Below are positions 35,454-44,662 of a stretch of 64,000 nucleotides of DNA, piece after piece. The DNA comes from CBDDHT01 sp965227905 (GTDB taxonomy: Bacteria; Pseudomonadota; Alphaproteobacteria; Rhizobiales; Methyloligellaceae). The stretch spans positions 4,712,001 through 4,776,000 of the forward strand of contig OZ245780.1 in NCBI GenBank assembly GCA_965227905.1, read 5' to 3'. The stretch's first letter is position 1. Every line of letters begins with the position of its first letter. The notes below the pieces were generated by a model, which saw nothing but the letters and a program-made list of their open reading frames with translations, was not told where the DNA came from and searched no databases. The translations under genes were made by a program, and so were the position numbers.

Positions 35454-36473
35454 CTAGTTCTTGGACTTGTCGACCAGGGCGCCTTCCGAGATCCAGGGCA
35501 TCATGCCGCGGAGTTTGGCACCGACCTCTTCCATCTGATGCTGGTCGCAGGCCTGACGCATGGCTTTGAAGCTTGTCTGATTGACCTTGTTCTCCAGCAT
35601 CCAGTCCTTGGTAAAGTTACCCATCTGAATGTCTGTGAGGACTTCCTTCATGCGCGCTTTCGTCTCGGACGTCACGACGCGCGGACCCGAGACATATTCG
35701 CCATACTCGGCCGTATTCGAAACCGAGTAGTTCATGTTGGCGATACCGCCTTCATAGATCAGATCGACGATCAGCTTCACTTCATGCACGCACTCGAAAT
35801 AGGCCATCTCCGGCGCATAACCCGCCTCGACGAGGGTCTCGAACCCGGCGCGCATGAGCTCGACAAGACCACCACACAGGACAGTCTGTTCGCCGAAAAG
35901 GTCAGTCTCGCACTCTTCGCGGAAGTTGGTCTCGATGATGCCCGCGCGGCCACCGCCAATGGCACTTGCATAGGACAAGCTGAGGTCGTGGGCATTGCCG
36001 GACGCATCCTGTGCGACGGCAACAAGGCACGGCACACCGGCGCCGCGCTGATACTCGGCACGCACCGTATGGCCTGGTCCCTTCGGGGCAACCATGCAGA
36101 CATCCATGTCGGGCCGCGGGTTGATGAGATTGAAGTGGACGTTGAGGCCGTGCGCAAAAAAGATCGCCGAGCCTTCCGGCATATTGGCTTCGAGATGATC
36201 GCGCCAGATTTCACCCTGCAGCTCATCCGGGGTCAGCATCATCACGACATCGGCCCATTTGGCCGCGTCGGATACATTCATGACCTTGATGCCCTCGCCT
36301 TCCGCCTTCTTGGCGGAGCCTGAGCCTTCACGCAGTGCTACGACCACGTTCTCGCAGCCCGAGTCCCGCAGGTTCAGCGCATGGGCATGGCCCTGGCTGC
36401 CATAGCCGACCACGGCCACTTTCTTCGACTTGATCAAATTTATATCGGCATCGCGATCGTAATAGACACGCAT
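35454..36473 (-). CDS. ilvC: ketol-acid reductoisomerase
   Basis: A 339-residue class I (short) ketol-acid reductoisomerase. Converts acetolactate and acetohydroxybutyrate to dihydroxy-acids with NADPH and Mg2+ in valine/isoleucine synthesis. N-terminal Rossmann loop VAVVGYGSQGHAHALNLRDS; catalytic region MVAPKGPGHTVRAEYQRG; C-terminal knotted domain with DLFGEQTVLCGGLVELMRAG (metal-binding Asp/Glu) and AYFECVHEVKLIVDLIYEGG. Third gene in the order ilvI-ilvH-ilvC, separated by about 200 bp from ilvH. Confidence 0.98.
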   Translation of the reverse strand: MRVYYDRDADINLIKSKKVAVVGYGSQGHAHALNLRDSGCENVVVALREGSGSAKKAEGEGIKVMNVSDAAKWADVVMMLTPDELQGEIWRDHLEANMPEGSAIFFAHGLNVHFNLINPRPDMDVCMVAPKGPGHTVRAEYQRGAGVPCLVAVAQDASGNAHDLSLSYASAIGGGRAGIIETNFREECETDLFGEQTVLCGGLVELMRAGFETLVEAGYAPEMAYFECVHEVKLIVDLIYEGGIANMNYSVSNTAEYGEYVSGPRVVTSETKARMKEVLTDIQMGNFTKDWMLENKVNQTSFKAMRQACDQHQMEEVGAKLRGMMPWISEGALVDKSKN

Positions 36474-36677
36474 GATGATTCACCTAGCTCTTTCGTTGTC
36501 GTGTGCATGTGGCGAGGCGTGATGCGCCGAAGCGCTGCCTCGCAAAGTGAGAAATTATGGTCCGGACCGGCTATCGCAGTTGCCATGCGGCGCCGGTGCT
36601 TGATGGCGGATAGCGTGAAACCCGGAAAAGTTCAAGAAAACGGCAGTTATTCCATGTGTGATTGAATGCCGCGCGGA

Positions 36678-37193
36678 CTACATTGCCTCCGTTCCGCGGC
36701 TGATAGCGGCAACGCCCGTACGCGCCACCTCGACCAGTCCCAAAGGCTGCATCAATGAAACAAACTGCTCGATCTTGCTGAGGCGGCCCGTGATCTCAAA
36801 CACGAAATGCTCGGTCGAAGCGTCGATGACCTGTGCCCGAAAGGCCTCGGCAAGACGCAATGCCTCAACCCGCATCTCGCCCTTACCGGCAACTTTCACG
36901 AGAGCCAGTTCCCTTTCGAGCGGATTGCCCAGTACGCTGAGATCGATGACGTTGTGCACCGGCACCAGCCGATCGAGCTGGCTACGGATCTGCTCGATGA
37001 CCATCGGTGTTCCTGTGGTCACAATGGTAATGCGTGAGACCTGCGACTCGTGCTCCGTCTCCGACACGGTCAGGGAATCGATATTGTAGCCGCGGCCAGA
37101 AAAGAGCCCGATTACGCGCGCCAGAACGCCCGGTTCATTGTCCACAAGCACAGACATCGTGTGCTGTTCGTTCACTTCCTGCATCGGGCTCAT
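36678..37193 (-). CDS. ilvH: acetolactate synthase small (regulatory) subunit
   Basis: A 171-residue regulatory subunit. The N-terminal ACT domain (about 8-85) reads HTMSVLVDNEPGVLARVIGL, then FSGRGYNIDSLTVSETE. The C-terminal domain has ERELALVKVAGKGEMRVEAL. It gives valine feedback and raises activity of the catalytic subunit. The start at 37193 (MSPMQEV) is chosen; five further in-frame residues are possible. About 150 bp after ilvI. Confidence 0.95.
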   Translation of the reverse strand: MSPMQEVNEQHTMSVLVDNEPGVLARVIGLFSGRGYNIDSLTVSETEHESQVSRITIVTTGTPMVIEQIRSQLDRLVPVHNVIDLSVLGNPLERELALVKVAGKGEMRVEALRLAEAFRAQVIDASTEHFVFEITGRLSKIEQFVSLMQPLGLVEVARTGVAAISRGTEAM

Positions 37194-37359
37194 CTTCTTA
37201 CGCCTCACGCCATTCTTTTGTTCTACGTCCGCACCTTATCAAACGGCGGCAGGACCATGTCAAAGCAGCCGGGCCCGACTACGCGGCATGGTTAAGGCCG
37301 CCCCGGTTGCCGGTGGGCGGCCTCAAAGCCATGTGTCGAGATCAGCCGGTTTCGCTCCG

Positions 37360-39129
37360 TTATACGAGAACCTTGCCTTCTTCGGAGACGGCCTGATCGA
37401 TATCGCCATCGTCGACTTCATCGCCAAGCAGCATGTTATTGTGTGCTTCCCCGCTTGGAATCATCGGGAAGCAGTTTGCCGCCTTGTCCACCACGCAGTC
37501 GAAGATGACCGGTTTGTCGATCGAAATCATTTCCTTGATGGCATCGTCCAGCTCATCAGGTTTTTCGGCGCGGATGCCGACGCACTGATAGGCCTCTGCC
37601 AGCTTGACGAAATCAGGCAGCGACTCCGAATAGGAATGCGAATAGCGACCACCGTGCAGAAGTTCCTGCCACTGGCGCACCATCCCCATATATTCGTTGT
37701 TGAGGATGAAGACCTTGACCGGCAGATTGTATTGCGCGGCCGTTGACATCTCCTGTGTCATCATCTGGATCGACGCTTCGCCGGCGATATCGATCACAAG
37801 CGAATCGCGATGTGCCAGCTGCACGCCGACCGCAGCCGGCAGGCCGTAGCCCATGGTTCCAAGTCCGCCGCTCGTCATCCAACGGTTCGGATCCTGGAAT
37901 TGGTAATATTGTGCCGCCCACATCTGATGCTGACCAACCTCGGTCGTGATGTAGGTATCGCGATCCTTGGTCAGTTCATAAAGCCGCTGGATGGCATATT
38001 GCGGCATGATCACATCGTTGCGGTTCTTGTACTTCAGGCAATCGCGCGAGCGCCAGGCATTGATCTCTCCCCACCAGGCATCGAGCGCGCCCTTGTCGAC
38101 TTGCGGCGAGCGAGCCCGCCAGACACGGATCATCTCTTCGAGCACATAACCGCAATCGCCGATGATCGGCAGGTCCACGCGCACATTCTTGTTGATGGAC
38201 GAGGGATCGATATCGATATGGATCTTTGTCGAATTCGGCGAAAAGGCATCCAGGCGGCCGGTGATGCGGTCGTCGAAGCGCGCGCCGATATTGATCATCA
38301 CGTCGCAATCATGCATCGCGTTGTTGGCTTCGTAGGTGCCATGCATGCCCAACATGCCGAGCCATTGTTTGTCCGACGCGGGATAGGCGCCAAGCCCCAT
38401 CAAGGTCGACGTGATGGGATATCCCGTCATCTGCACCAGATCGCGCAGCAACTGGCTGGCTGCAGGACCTGAGTTGATAACGCCGCCACCGGAGTAGAAG
38501 ATCGGTTTCTTCGCTCCGGAAATAATGTCGACAGCTTTGCGGATGGCCTCCTGATCGCCCTTGATCTGGGGACGGTAGGTCTTGTGAGAGACATTCGACG
38601 GGCCGACATACTCGGCTTCGGCAAACTGCACGTCCTTGGGAATATCGACGACGACAGGTCCCGGCCGGCCGCTCTTCGCAACCAAAAAGGCCTCGTGCAA
38701 AACACGCGACAAATCGTTCACGTCCTTGACGAGGTAATTGTGCTTCGTGCAGGGCCGCGTAATTCCGACCGTATCGCATTCCTGGAAGGCGTCATTGCCG
38801 ATCAGGTGAGTCGGAACCTGGCCTGTAATGCAAACGATCGGAATTGAGTCCATCAACGCGTCGGTCAGACCGGTAACGGCATTGGTCGCACCCGGTCCGG
38901 ACGTCACGAGTACCACGCCGACTTTTCCTGTGGAGCGCGCATAGCCTTCCGCCGCATGCACCGCTCCCTGCTCATGGCGCACAAGAACGTGCTGCAACGA
39001 GTTTTGTTGAAAAATCGCGTCGTAAATGGGCAGAACGGCCCCGCCTGGATAGCCGAACATATGTTCGACCCCTTGATCGACCAGGGCTTTCAGCGTGATT
39101 TCCGCGCCCGTCAGTTTCCGTGCCATCAA
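37360..39129 (-). CDS. ilvI: acetolactate synthase large (catalytic) subunit
   Basis: A 589-residue ThDP-dependent acetohydroxyacid synthase. N-terminal region GVEHMFGYPGGAVLPIYDAI and HEQGAVHAAEGYARSTGKVG with the catalytic Glu; FAD-binding middle domain (GRLDAFSPNSTKIHIDIDPS). The C-terminal ThDP/Mg motif is DIAGEASIQMMTQEMSTAAQ to ILNNEYMGMVRQWQELLHGG. Note GEA where many enzymes show GDA/GDG. It catalyses the first common step of branched-chain amino acid synthesis. A leader hairpin lies just upstream. Confidence 0.96.
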   Translation of the reverse strand: MMARKLTGAEITLKALVDQGVEHMFGYPGGAVLPIYDAIFQQNSLQHVLVRHEQGAVHAAEGYARSTGKVGVVLVTSGPGATNAVTGLTDALMDSIPIVCITGQVPTHLIGNDAFQECDTVGITRPCTKHNYLVKDVNDLSRVLHEAFLVAKSGRPGPVVVDIPKDVQFAEAEYVGPSNVSHKTYRPQIKGDQEAIRKAVDIISGAKKPIFYSGGGVINSGPAASQLLRDLVQMTGYPITSTLMGLGAYPASDKQWLGMLGMHGTYEANNAMHDCDVMINIGARFDDRITGRLDAFSPNSTKIHIDIDPSSINKNVRVDLPIIGDCGYVLEEMIRVWRARSPQVDKGALDAWWGEINAWRSRDCLKYKNRNDVIMPQYAIQRLYELTKDRDTYITTEVGQHQMWAAQYYQFQDPNRWMTSGGLGTMGYGLPAAVGVQLAHRDSLVIDIAGEASIQMMTQEMSTAAQYNLPVKVFILNNEYMGMVRQWQELLHGGRYSHSYSESLPDFVKLAEAYQCVGIRAEKPDELDDAIKEMISIDKPVIFDCVVDKAANCFPMIPSGEAHNNMLLGDEVDDGDIDQAVSEEGKVLV

Positions 39130-39139
39130 ACCTTTGCTC

Positions 39140-39254
39140 CGAAGAAAGGCGCGTCCGACCCGGCGGGCCTGATCGCGCCTTGCATATACGCTGGATTATG
39201 GTTGGTCGGATCCTATCAGCAGTCAAAATAGGAGTCCCACATGGACAGGTCCAT
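39140..39254 (-). promoter_or_regulatory. candidate ilvI leader: 12-codon frame plus hairpin
   Basis: Upstream of ilvI, reading in its direction, is a 12-codon frame MDLSMWDSYFDC (39254-39216). After it comes a stem AGGCGCG / CGCGCCT (39180-39174 with 39153-39147) followed by TTTCTT. This is the layout of a translational attenuator, but the peptide lacks the run of Leu/Val/Ile codons expected for branched-chain control, so the reading is tentative. Confidence 0.3.
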
Positions 39255-39298
39255 GAACCGAGGCGCACCCTAACGTTCGGGAATCTAAGGGTCAACCA

Positions 39299-40231
39299 TC
39301 AATGATCAATGAATGAAAAGATTTTTGCGACGATTCTTTCCATTTCTTGCTCTTCAATCCAATTCCACGCAATCATATTTCGCCGCAGCCAGGTGAACTG
39401 CCGTTTCGCGTATTGCCGGGTTTCGGCCTTGGTCTGCATGGCGGCGTCTTCCAGGGATTGATCGCCTCTTAGATAGGCAGCGAGCGGCCGCACGCCATGG
39501 GCGCGCATGAGCGGAAGCTTCTCCTCCAGCGAAAGTTCCAGAAGGCGCTCGACCTCCTCGATTGCCCCATGATCGATCATTGTGTCGAAGCGTGCATTGA
39601 TTTTGGCATGCAGATGCGCACGATCCGGACCGATGACGACCGGAAGGATCTCGTCGGTCGCAAGCACGCCCTCCCCGGTTTCCATCTGCCACTCGGCTAG
39701 TGAACGACCCGTGGCGTCCATCACTTCGAGCGCGCGCACGATGCGCTGTGGATCGCTGGTCCGCAGTTTGGCAGCCATGGCAGGATCACGGCTCTGCAAC
39801 TCCCGATGCAAGGTCGGGGCATCGTGTTCCTGCGCCCTGCTGCGCCAACGATCGCGGATTGCGAATGGAATGTCCGGGATCGGCGACAACCCCTCGAGCA
39901 GCGCCTTGAAATAGAGGCCTGTCCCGCCTGTCACGATCGGCAACAGACCCTCTGCCTCGGTATCGCGGATCGCGGCAGCAACGTCGTCGATCCATCGGCC
40001 CACATTGTAGGCTTCGGTCCCTGGAATGAACCCGTAAAGCCGATGCGGCACCCTGGCTTGATCGTCTTCGTCAGGTCTTGCCGTCAGGATCGCCAGGTTC
40101 TCGTAAACCTGCATCGAGTCCGCATTAATGACCGCACCGCCCAGTTTTTCAGCAATGGTCAGTGCTGCACCCGACTTGCCGCTGGCCGTCGGCCCTGCAA
40201 TAAGGATGGCGCGAATTTGATCTCGATTCAT
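39299..40231 (-). CDS. miaA: tRNA dimethylallyltransferase
   Basis: A 310-residue MiaA. It adds a dimethylallyl group to N6 of A37 in tRNAs reading UNN codons. P-loop LIAGPTASGKSGAALTIAEK; INADSMQVYENLAILTARPD with the substrate Asp; YGFIPGTEAYNVGRWIDDVA; VTGGTGLYFKALLEGLSPIP; C-terminal TRQYAKRQFTWLRRN. Full length. It lies 169 bp upstream of ilvI on the same strand, and is divergent from serB with about 50 bp between them. Confidence 0.97.
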   Translation of the reverse strand: MNRDQIRAILIAGPTASGKSGAALTIAEKLGGAVINADSMQVYENLAILTARPDEDDQARVPHRLYGFIPGTEAYNVGRWIDDVAAAIRDTEAEGLLPIVTGGTGLYFKALLEGLSPIPDIPFAIRDRWRSRAQEHDAPTLHRELQSRDPAMAAKLRTSDPQRIVRALEVMDATGRSLAEWQMETGEGVLATDEILPVVIGPDRAHLHAKINARFDTMIDHGAIEEVERLLELSLEEKLPLMRAHGVRPLAAYLRGDQSLEDAAMQTKAETRQYAKRQFTWLRRNMIAWNWIEEQEMERIVAKIFSFIDH

Positions 40232-40284
40232 CCTAGCTTTTCCTGGCCCGAACTACCGGGCGTGACTGATTGCGGTCTCGGCTC

Positions 40285-41178
40285 ATGACACACATATTGA
40301 CCTTGATCGGCGCTCCGGGCGCCGGTGCCGTCGATACGGCAATTGTTACTCGCGCGGCCGGCTTGCTACCGGATGCAGGCGAACCCGTCTGGCTTGCACA
40401 AGGCGATGCCTGCGACATTCCCTTCGCGCCGGACGCCGCCGAAATCAAGTCTATAGACAGTGCCTTGCGCAATGAGCTTAACGGGAGCCCCGTCGATATC
40501 GTCTTGCAGCCCGTCCATGGCCGCGCCAAACGCCTGCTCATCGCAGACATGGATTCCACCATCATCAATCAGGAATGCATTGACGAAATAGCAGATTTTG
40601 CAGGCGTCAAGCCGAAGGTTGCCGCAATCACCGAAAGGGCGATGCGGGGCGAACTGGAATTCGCTCCGGCTGTGCGTGAACGCGTCGGCCTCCTCGCAGG
40701 CCTCGATGTGGATGTGCTCGACCAAGTCTATAGCGAACGGATCACGGAAATGGCCGGCGCACGAACACTGGTTCAAACAATGAAGGCACACGGTGCGCGC
40801 TGTCTTCTCGTCTCCGGTGGCTTTACATATTTCACCGAGCGCGTTGCAGGCAGTGTCGGATTCGACTTCAATCGTGCCAATCGCCTCGAAATCGCGGACG
40901 ACCGTCTCACCGGCCGCGTCCACGAGCCCATATTGGGACGCGACACCAAGCGAGAAACACTGATCGCCACCCGCACAGAACTTGGCCTGGATCCCATCGA
41001 AACGATGGCCGTCGGAGATGGCGCCAATGATCTGGCCATGATAGAAGAGGCAGGCCTCGGCGTCGCCTATCGGGCAAAACCGGTCGTTGCCCAAGAAGCC
41101 GATGCACGGATCACCCACGGCGATCTGACCGCCCTACTCTATTGCCAGGGATATGATCGAAGCGCCTTCCGAAACTGA
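40285..41178 (+). CDS. serB: phosphoserine phosphatase
   Basis: A 297-residue SerB of the HAD superfamily; last step of serine synthesis. N-terminal ACT-like extension (1-75), then the catalytic domain with LLIADMDSTIINQECIDEIA (nucleophile Asp88 and general acid Asp90), CLLVSGGFTYFTERVAG (motif II Ser), a Lys in RDTKRETL (motif III) and VGDGANDLAMIEEAG (motif IV). ATG at 40285 is chosen over the TTG at 40270. Its end overlaps the CPBP protease gene by 26 bp. Confidence 0.96.
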   Translation: MTHILTLIGAPGAGAVDTAIVTRAAGLLPDAGEPVWLAQGDACDIPFAPDAAEIKSIDSALRNELNGSPVDIVLQPVHGRAKRLLIADMDSTIINQECIDEIADFAGVKPKVAAITERAMRGELEFAPAVRERVGLLAGLDVDVLDQVYSERITEMAGARTLVQTMKAHGARCLLVSGGFTYFTERVAGSVGFDFNRANRLEIADDRLTGRVHEPILGRDTKRETLIATRTELGLDPIETMAVGDGANDLAMIEEAGLGVAYRAKPVVAQEADARITHGDLTALLYCQGYDRSAFRN

Positions 41179-41932
41179 AGAGAACAACACGCCGAAACCG
41201 CGTCACTGGCACCCACTCGTGGCGATCGCGGTGACGGTGCTCGTCCTCTCCCTCAGCGTGACAGTCACCATATCCGTGACGACCATGCTGCTGCCGATTT
41301 TTTCGGACGTCGATTGGGTCTTCGACCCCGTGAAACTCAACCGCGTGAGCGATGCGAAGTTCCTGATTGCCGGGTTTATCGGCTTGTTTGTTGCACAATC
41401 CATAACCGTCTTCGTGATTCTGCTTCTTGGACGCCAACGCAAGGGCAGCCCAAGCCAAACACTGTATCTGGTCGCGCCAGGGTCCTGGTTCGGCCTTGCC
41501 TTTAGTGCACTCGCATTCACATTGGGCGCAACGGCTTTGATTTTCGGAGTCCATGCCCTATGGCCGTTCGACCTGACCGGAGCCGTGCGGGACTTCATCC
41601 TTGTCGCCCAGTCGACCCAGTGGCTGATAGCCATTCTCGTCCTGGCCGTCGGCGCACCGCTCTCCGAAGAGTTGCTCTTCCGGGGATTCCTGCTATCGGC
41701 GCTTGAGAGATCGGCCCTCGGACCGGTCGGTGCGGCAATCCTGACCAGTGCCCTGTGGACCGTCATTCACTGGGGCTATGTCATACAGGCCATGCTGGCC
41801 TTGTTCGTCATGGGCCTGGCACTCGCCGCCCTCGTCTATCGAACGGGCAGTATCTGGCATGCGGTCGTCGCGCATGCGACCTACAATGCAGGAGCCTTCG
41901 CCTACTACCGCTGGTTTGTCACACTGGACTAG
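41153..41932 (+). CDS. CPBP-family intramembrane metalloprotease
   Basis: A 259-residue inner-membrane protein with about seven hydrophobic helices and the CPBP (Rce1/CAAX-like) motifs SEELLFRGFLLSAL (EExxxR) at about 172-185, then WTVIHWG, and the final HAVVAHATYNAGAF (HxxxN). The catalytic Glu and His residues are all present, so it is probably active. Substrate unknown. The ATG at 41153 lies inside the serB end with CAGGGAT before it, which suggests coupled translation. Confidence 0.9.
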   Translation: MIEAPSETEENNTPKPRHWHPLVAIAVTVLVLSLSVTVTISVTTMLLPIFSDVDWVFDPVKLNRVSDAKFLIAGFIGLFVAQSITVFVILLLGRQRKGSPSQTLYLVAPGSWFGLAFSALAFTLGATALIFGVHALWPFDLTGAVRDFILVAQSTQWLIAILVLAVGAPLSEELLFRGFLLSALERSALGPVGAAILTSALWTVIHWGYVIQAMLALFVMGLALAALVYRTGSIWHAVVAHATYNAGAFAYYRWFVTLD

Positions 41933-41940
41933 TCGAAGAC

Positions 41941-43476
41941 CTAGCCCTTGATCGGCACCGCGACAAAACGCAGTTCGCCTTTGGCATCCGATATCAGGAG
42001 CAAGACAGACTTGCGCCCTGCCTTCTTTACGGAATCAACCCGGCTTGAGACATCTGCCGGTGTTTTGACCTCTTCCTCGGTCACTTCGACAATCACGTCT
42101 CCAGGCTTGATATTCTTCTGAGCCGCCGTGCTCGTGGCCTCGACATCGGTAACGACAACACCTTTCACCTTCTCCGAGATGCCGTATTTTTTCCGAAGCG
42201 CCTCCGACAACGGAGAAATGGAGAGACCGAGGAGATACTCTTTCTTCTCTTCCTTCTTCGGCTCGTCAGCCTTGGCTGCCTTCGGTTTGTCGTCGTCGGG
42301 CAGCCGGCCAATCGTCACTTCGAATTCGAGCGTCTTGCCCTTGCGCAGGATCTCGACCTTGACCGCCGTGCCAATCTTTGTGCGGGCCACAATACGCGGC
42401 AGCACGCGCATGTTCGGGACATCCTGGCCGTCGAATTTCGTAATCACGTCGGTCGCTTCAATGCCGGCCTGTGCCGCCGGGCTTTCCGGTGTAACGCTTG
42501 CGACCAAGGCACCGCTCGGCTTGGCCAGCCCGAGACTGTCGGCGATCTCATCGGTGACCGTCTGAATACGAACGCCCAGCCAACCGCGGCGTGTTTCACC
42601 AAACTCCCTGAGCTGCGAGATGATGTGGGTTGCGGTTGCCGCCGGGATCGCAAATCCAATACCGATCGAGCCGCCTGTTGGCGAGATAATTGCCGTGTTC
42701 ACGCCAACGACCTTGCCGCTCATGTCGAAGAGCGGTCCGCCCGAATTGCCTCGGTTGATGGCTGCATCCGTTTGCAGAAACTCATCATAGGGCCCGGCAT
42801 TAATATCGCGCTTCTTGGCAGAGATGATACCGAGTGTGACGGTACCGCCGAGACCGAAGGGATTGCCGATTGCCATCACCCAGTCGCCGACTTTCATGGC
42901 ATTCGAATCGCCGAACTCGAGCGCCTTCAGCGGTTTTTCAGGCTCCACGCGCAGAAGCGCAAGATCCGCTTTGGTGTCGCGTCCCACGACTTCGACGACC
43001 TTGAGCTTCGTGCCGTCGCTAAAGTTGACTTCGATTTCGTCGGCTTCTGCAATGACGTGGTTGTTCGTGACGATGAGGCCGCTCGCATCGATCACAAAGC
43101 CCGATCCGAGCGAGCTGACGCGCCGAGGTCGGCCTTCCTTCTGCTGACGATTGAAGAAGTCCTCGAAGAACTCCTCGAATGGCGATCCTTTCGGAACCTT
43201 CGGCAAAGGAATACCGCGGGAGGCCTTGAGCGTCTGTGTCGTGGAAATATTGACGACCGAACCCTGCAGTGAAGCAGCAAGATCGGACACCGAATGGGGA
43301 CCTTCGCCCGGCCCGCGAACAGGATGCGCATTGGCCGTCAAGGTGCCAATAGCCATCGCAACCATCACGGAGACCGCTATGGCCAAAGCAAGAAGGCGAT
43401 GCTGATCGGATCTTTCAACGCGTGCTGTTCTGGCTCGGGCTCTTCTAGACGGTCTCGCAAGTCGGGATTCGATCAT
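41941..43476 (-). CDS. degP: Do/DegP-type periplasmic serine protease
   Basis: A 511-residue HtrA-family protease. A basic N-terminus (SRLARPSRRARARTARVE) precedes a hydrophobic signal/anchor (about 28-48). Trypsin-like domain with catalytic His in IVTNNHVIAEADEIEV, Asp in DTKADLALLRVEPEKP and Ser in AAINRGNSGGPLFD. Two PDZ domains follow (about 285-375 and 415-505). It degrades or refolds misfolded envelope proteins. The start at 43476 (MIESRLARP) is favoured; the longer frame upstream is not signal-like. Encoded just downstream of hflK-hflC-DUF2065 on the same strand, the usual alphaproteobacterial order. Confidence 0.95.
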   Translation of the reverse strand: MIESRLARPSRRARARTARVERSDQHRLLALAIAVSVMVAMAIGTLTANAHPVRGPGEGPHSVSDLAASLQGSVVNISTTQTLKASRGIPLPKVPKGSPFEEFFEDFFNRQQKEGRPRRVSSLGSGFVIDASGLIVTNNHVIAEADEIEVNFSDGTKLKVVEVVGRDTKADLALLRVEPEKPLKALEFGDSNAMKVGDWVMAIGNPFGLGGTVTLGIISAKKRDINAGPYDEFLQTDAAINRGNSGGPLFDMSGKVVGVNTAIISPTGGSIGIGFAIPAATATHIISQLREFGETRRGWLGVRIQTVTDEIADSLGLAKPSGALVASVTPESPAAQAGIEATDVITKFDGQDVPNMRVLPRIVARTKIGTAVKVEILRKGKTLEFEVTIGRLPDDDKPKAAKADEPKKEEKKEYLLGLSISPLSEALRKKYGISEKVKGVVVTDVEATSTAAQKNIKPGDVIVEVTEEEVKTPADVSSRVDSVKKAGRKSVLLLISDAKGELRFVAVPIKG

Positions 43477-43595
43477 CTCTAACGGGCTCCAACAACCATA
43501 ATCGGGTAGAATTGGATGGACGTTTTTGCACCATCCAAGGCCTCTATCATACCGTTTGTGGTCGTCTGGACCGATCACATTTTGTTATATGCCGA

Positions 43596-43781
43596 TCATC
43601 CACGAACGAGCCACACCATCAAAACACCCACGGCAACGGCAACGGCGCCGGCCGTCCGGAGACTTTGTTCAGGCATTTCGCCTGCAACCTCAAGCATGCG
43701 CCGGCCGAACCGTGGAAACAGTGCCCACAATGCCCCTTCAATAACGAAGACGAGGCCAATAGCGACCAACAAATCGGTCAT
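43596..43781 (-). CDS. DUF2065 family small membrane protein
   Basis: A 61-residue protein with two hydrophobic helices (about 3-22 and 43-59) around WALFPRFGRRMLEVAGEMPE, the DUF2065 pattern. Function unknown. It overlaps the hflC stop by 4 bp and lies before the degP-type gene, a conserved position that suggests a role in membrane quality control. Confidence 0.88.
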   Translation of the reverse strand: MTDLLVAIGLVFVIEGALWALFPRFGRRMLEVAGEMPEQSLRTAGAVAVAVGVLMVWLVRG

Positions 43782-44662
43782 TGAGTGGTCTGCGCAGCGC
43801 CTTTCGGGTCGTTGAAATACCGGAAAAACTCGGTGTTCGGCGACATGAGCATCCGCGTATCTGACCCTTTAAGTCCGGCCTCATAGGCCTGCATCGAGCG
43901 GTAGAAAGCGAAGAAATCCGCATCCCGCGTAAAGGCATCGGCGAACACCTGGTTGCGCTCGGCATCGCCTTCACCGCGAAGCTTTTCCGCATCCCGTGTT
44001 GCGTTAGCCTTGATCACCGTAACCTGACGATCCGCATCGGCTCGAATACGGCGCGCCTGTTCTTCACCCTGGGCTCTGATCTCAGCGGCTTCTCGCTGAC
44101 GCTCCGTCTGCATCCGACGGTAAATCGCCAGGCTGTTCGCCTCAGGCAGGTCGGCACGCTTTAGGCGCACATCGATGATCTCAATTCCGAAATTCTCGGC
44201 TTCGCCATCGACCAGCTTGGTAATCTGAGACATCAGCTTGCCGCGATCGTCTCGAACAACCGCGGTAAAAGTCGACTCACCGAGGACACGACGCATGGAC
44301 GATTCCAGAACCGTGGAGAGCCGCTGACGCGCTCTACGTTCGTCCAGAACCGTTTGGAAAAACTTCAGGGGGTCTTCGATCCGATATCTGAGAAACGCAT
44401 CCACGACCAGCCGCTTCCGATCAGAGGCAATGGCCTCCTGAGCCGGTGCATCTAATTCAAGGATACGCTTGTCGAAGAAATCAACATTCTGCAGGAACGG
44501 GATCTTATAATTAAGACCTGGCTCTTTGATTACCCGTTTCGGTTCACCAAACTGGAGCACCAATGCCTGCTGTGTTTCGTTCACCGTGAAGAGCGTGAGA
44601 TAGGCACCGACCGCGCCTGCGATCAGCAGAAAGAGAACAACGCCGAGAATTCCCTTTTTCAT
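43778..44662 (-). CDS. hflC: HflC, regulator of the FtsH protease
   Basis: A 294-residue SPFH/band 7 protein. One N-terminal transmembrane helix (about 5-25), SPFH domain (about 25-200) with ETQQALVLQFGEPKRVIKEP, and a C-terminal coiled coil rich in Glu/Arg/Ala. HflC pairs with HflK in a large periplasmic-facing cage around FtsH. Overlaps hflK by 4 bp. Confidence 0.95.
   Translation of the reverse strand: MKKGILGVVLFLLIAGAVGAYLTLFTVNETQQALVLQFGEPKRVIKEPGLNYKIPFLQNVDFFDKRILELDAPAQEAIASDRKRLVVDAFLRYRIEDPLKFFQTVLDERRARQRLSTVLESSMRRVLGESTFTAVVRDDRGKLMSQITKLVDGEAENFGIEIIDVRLKRADLPEANSLAIYRRMQTERQREAAEIRAQGEEQARRIRADADRQVTVIKANATRDAEKLRGEGDAERNQVFADAFTRDADFFAFYRSMQAYEAGLKGSDTRMLMSPNTEFFRYFNDPKGAAQTTQ

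Noticed and set aside
43512..43784. Several short + strand frames around 43.5-43.8 kb
   Set aside because: They are antisense to the DUF2065 gene and the degP upstream region.
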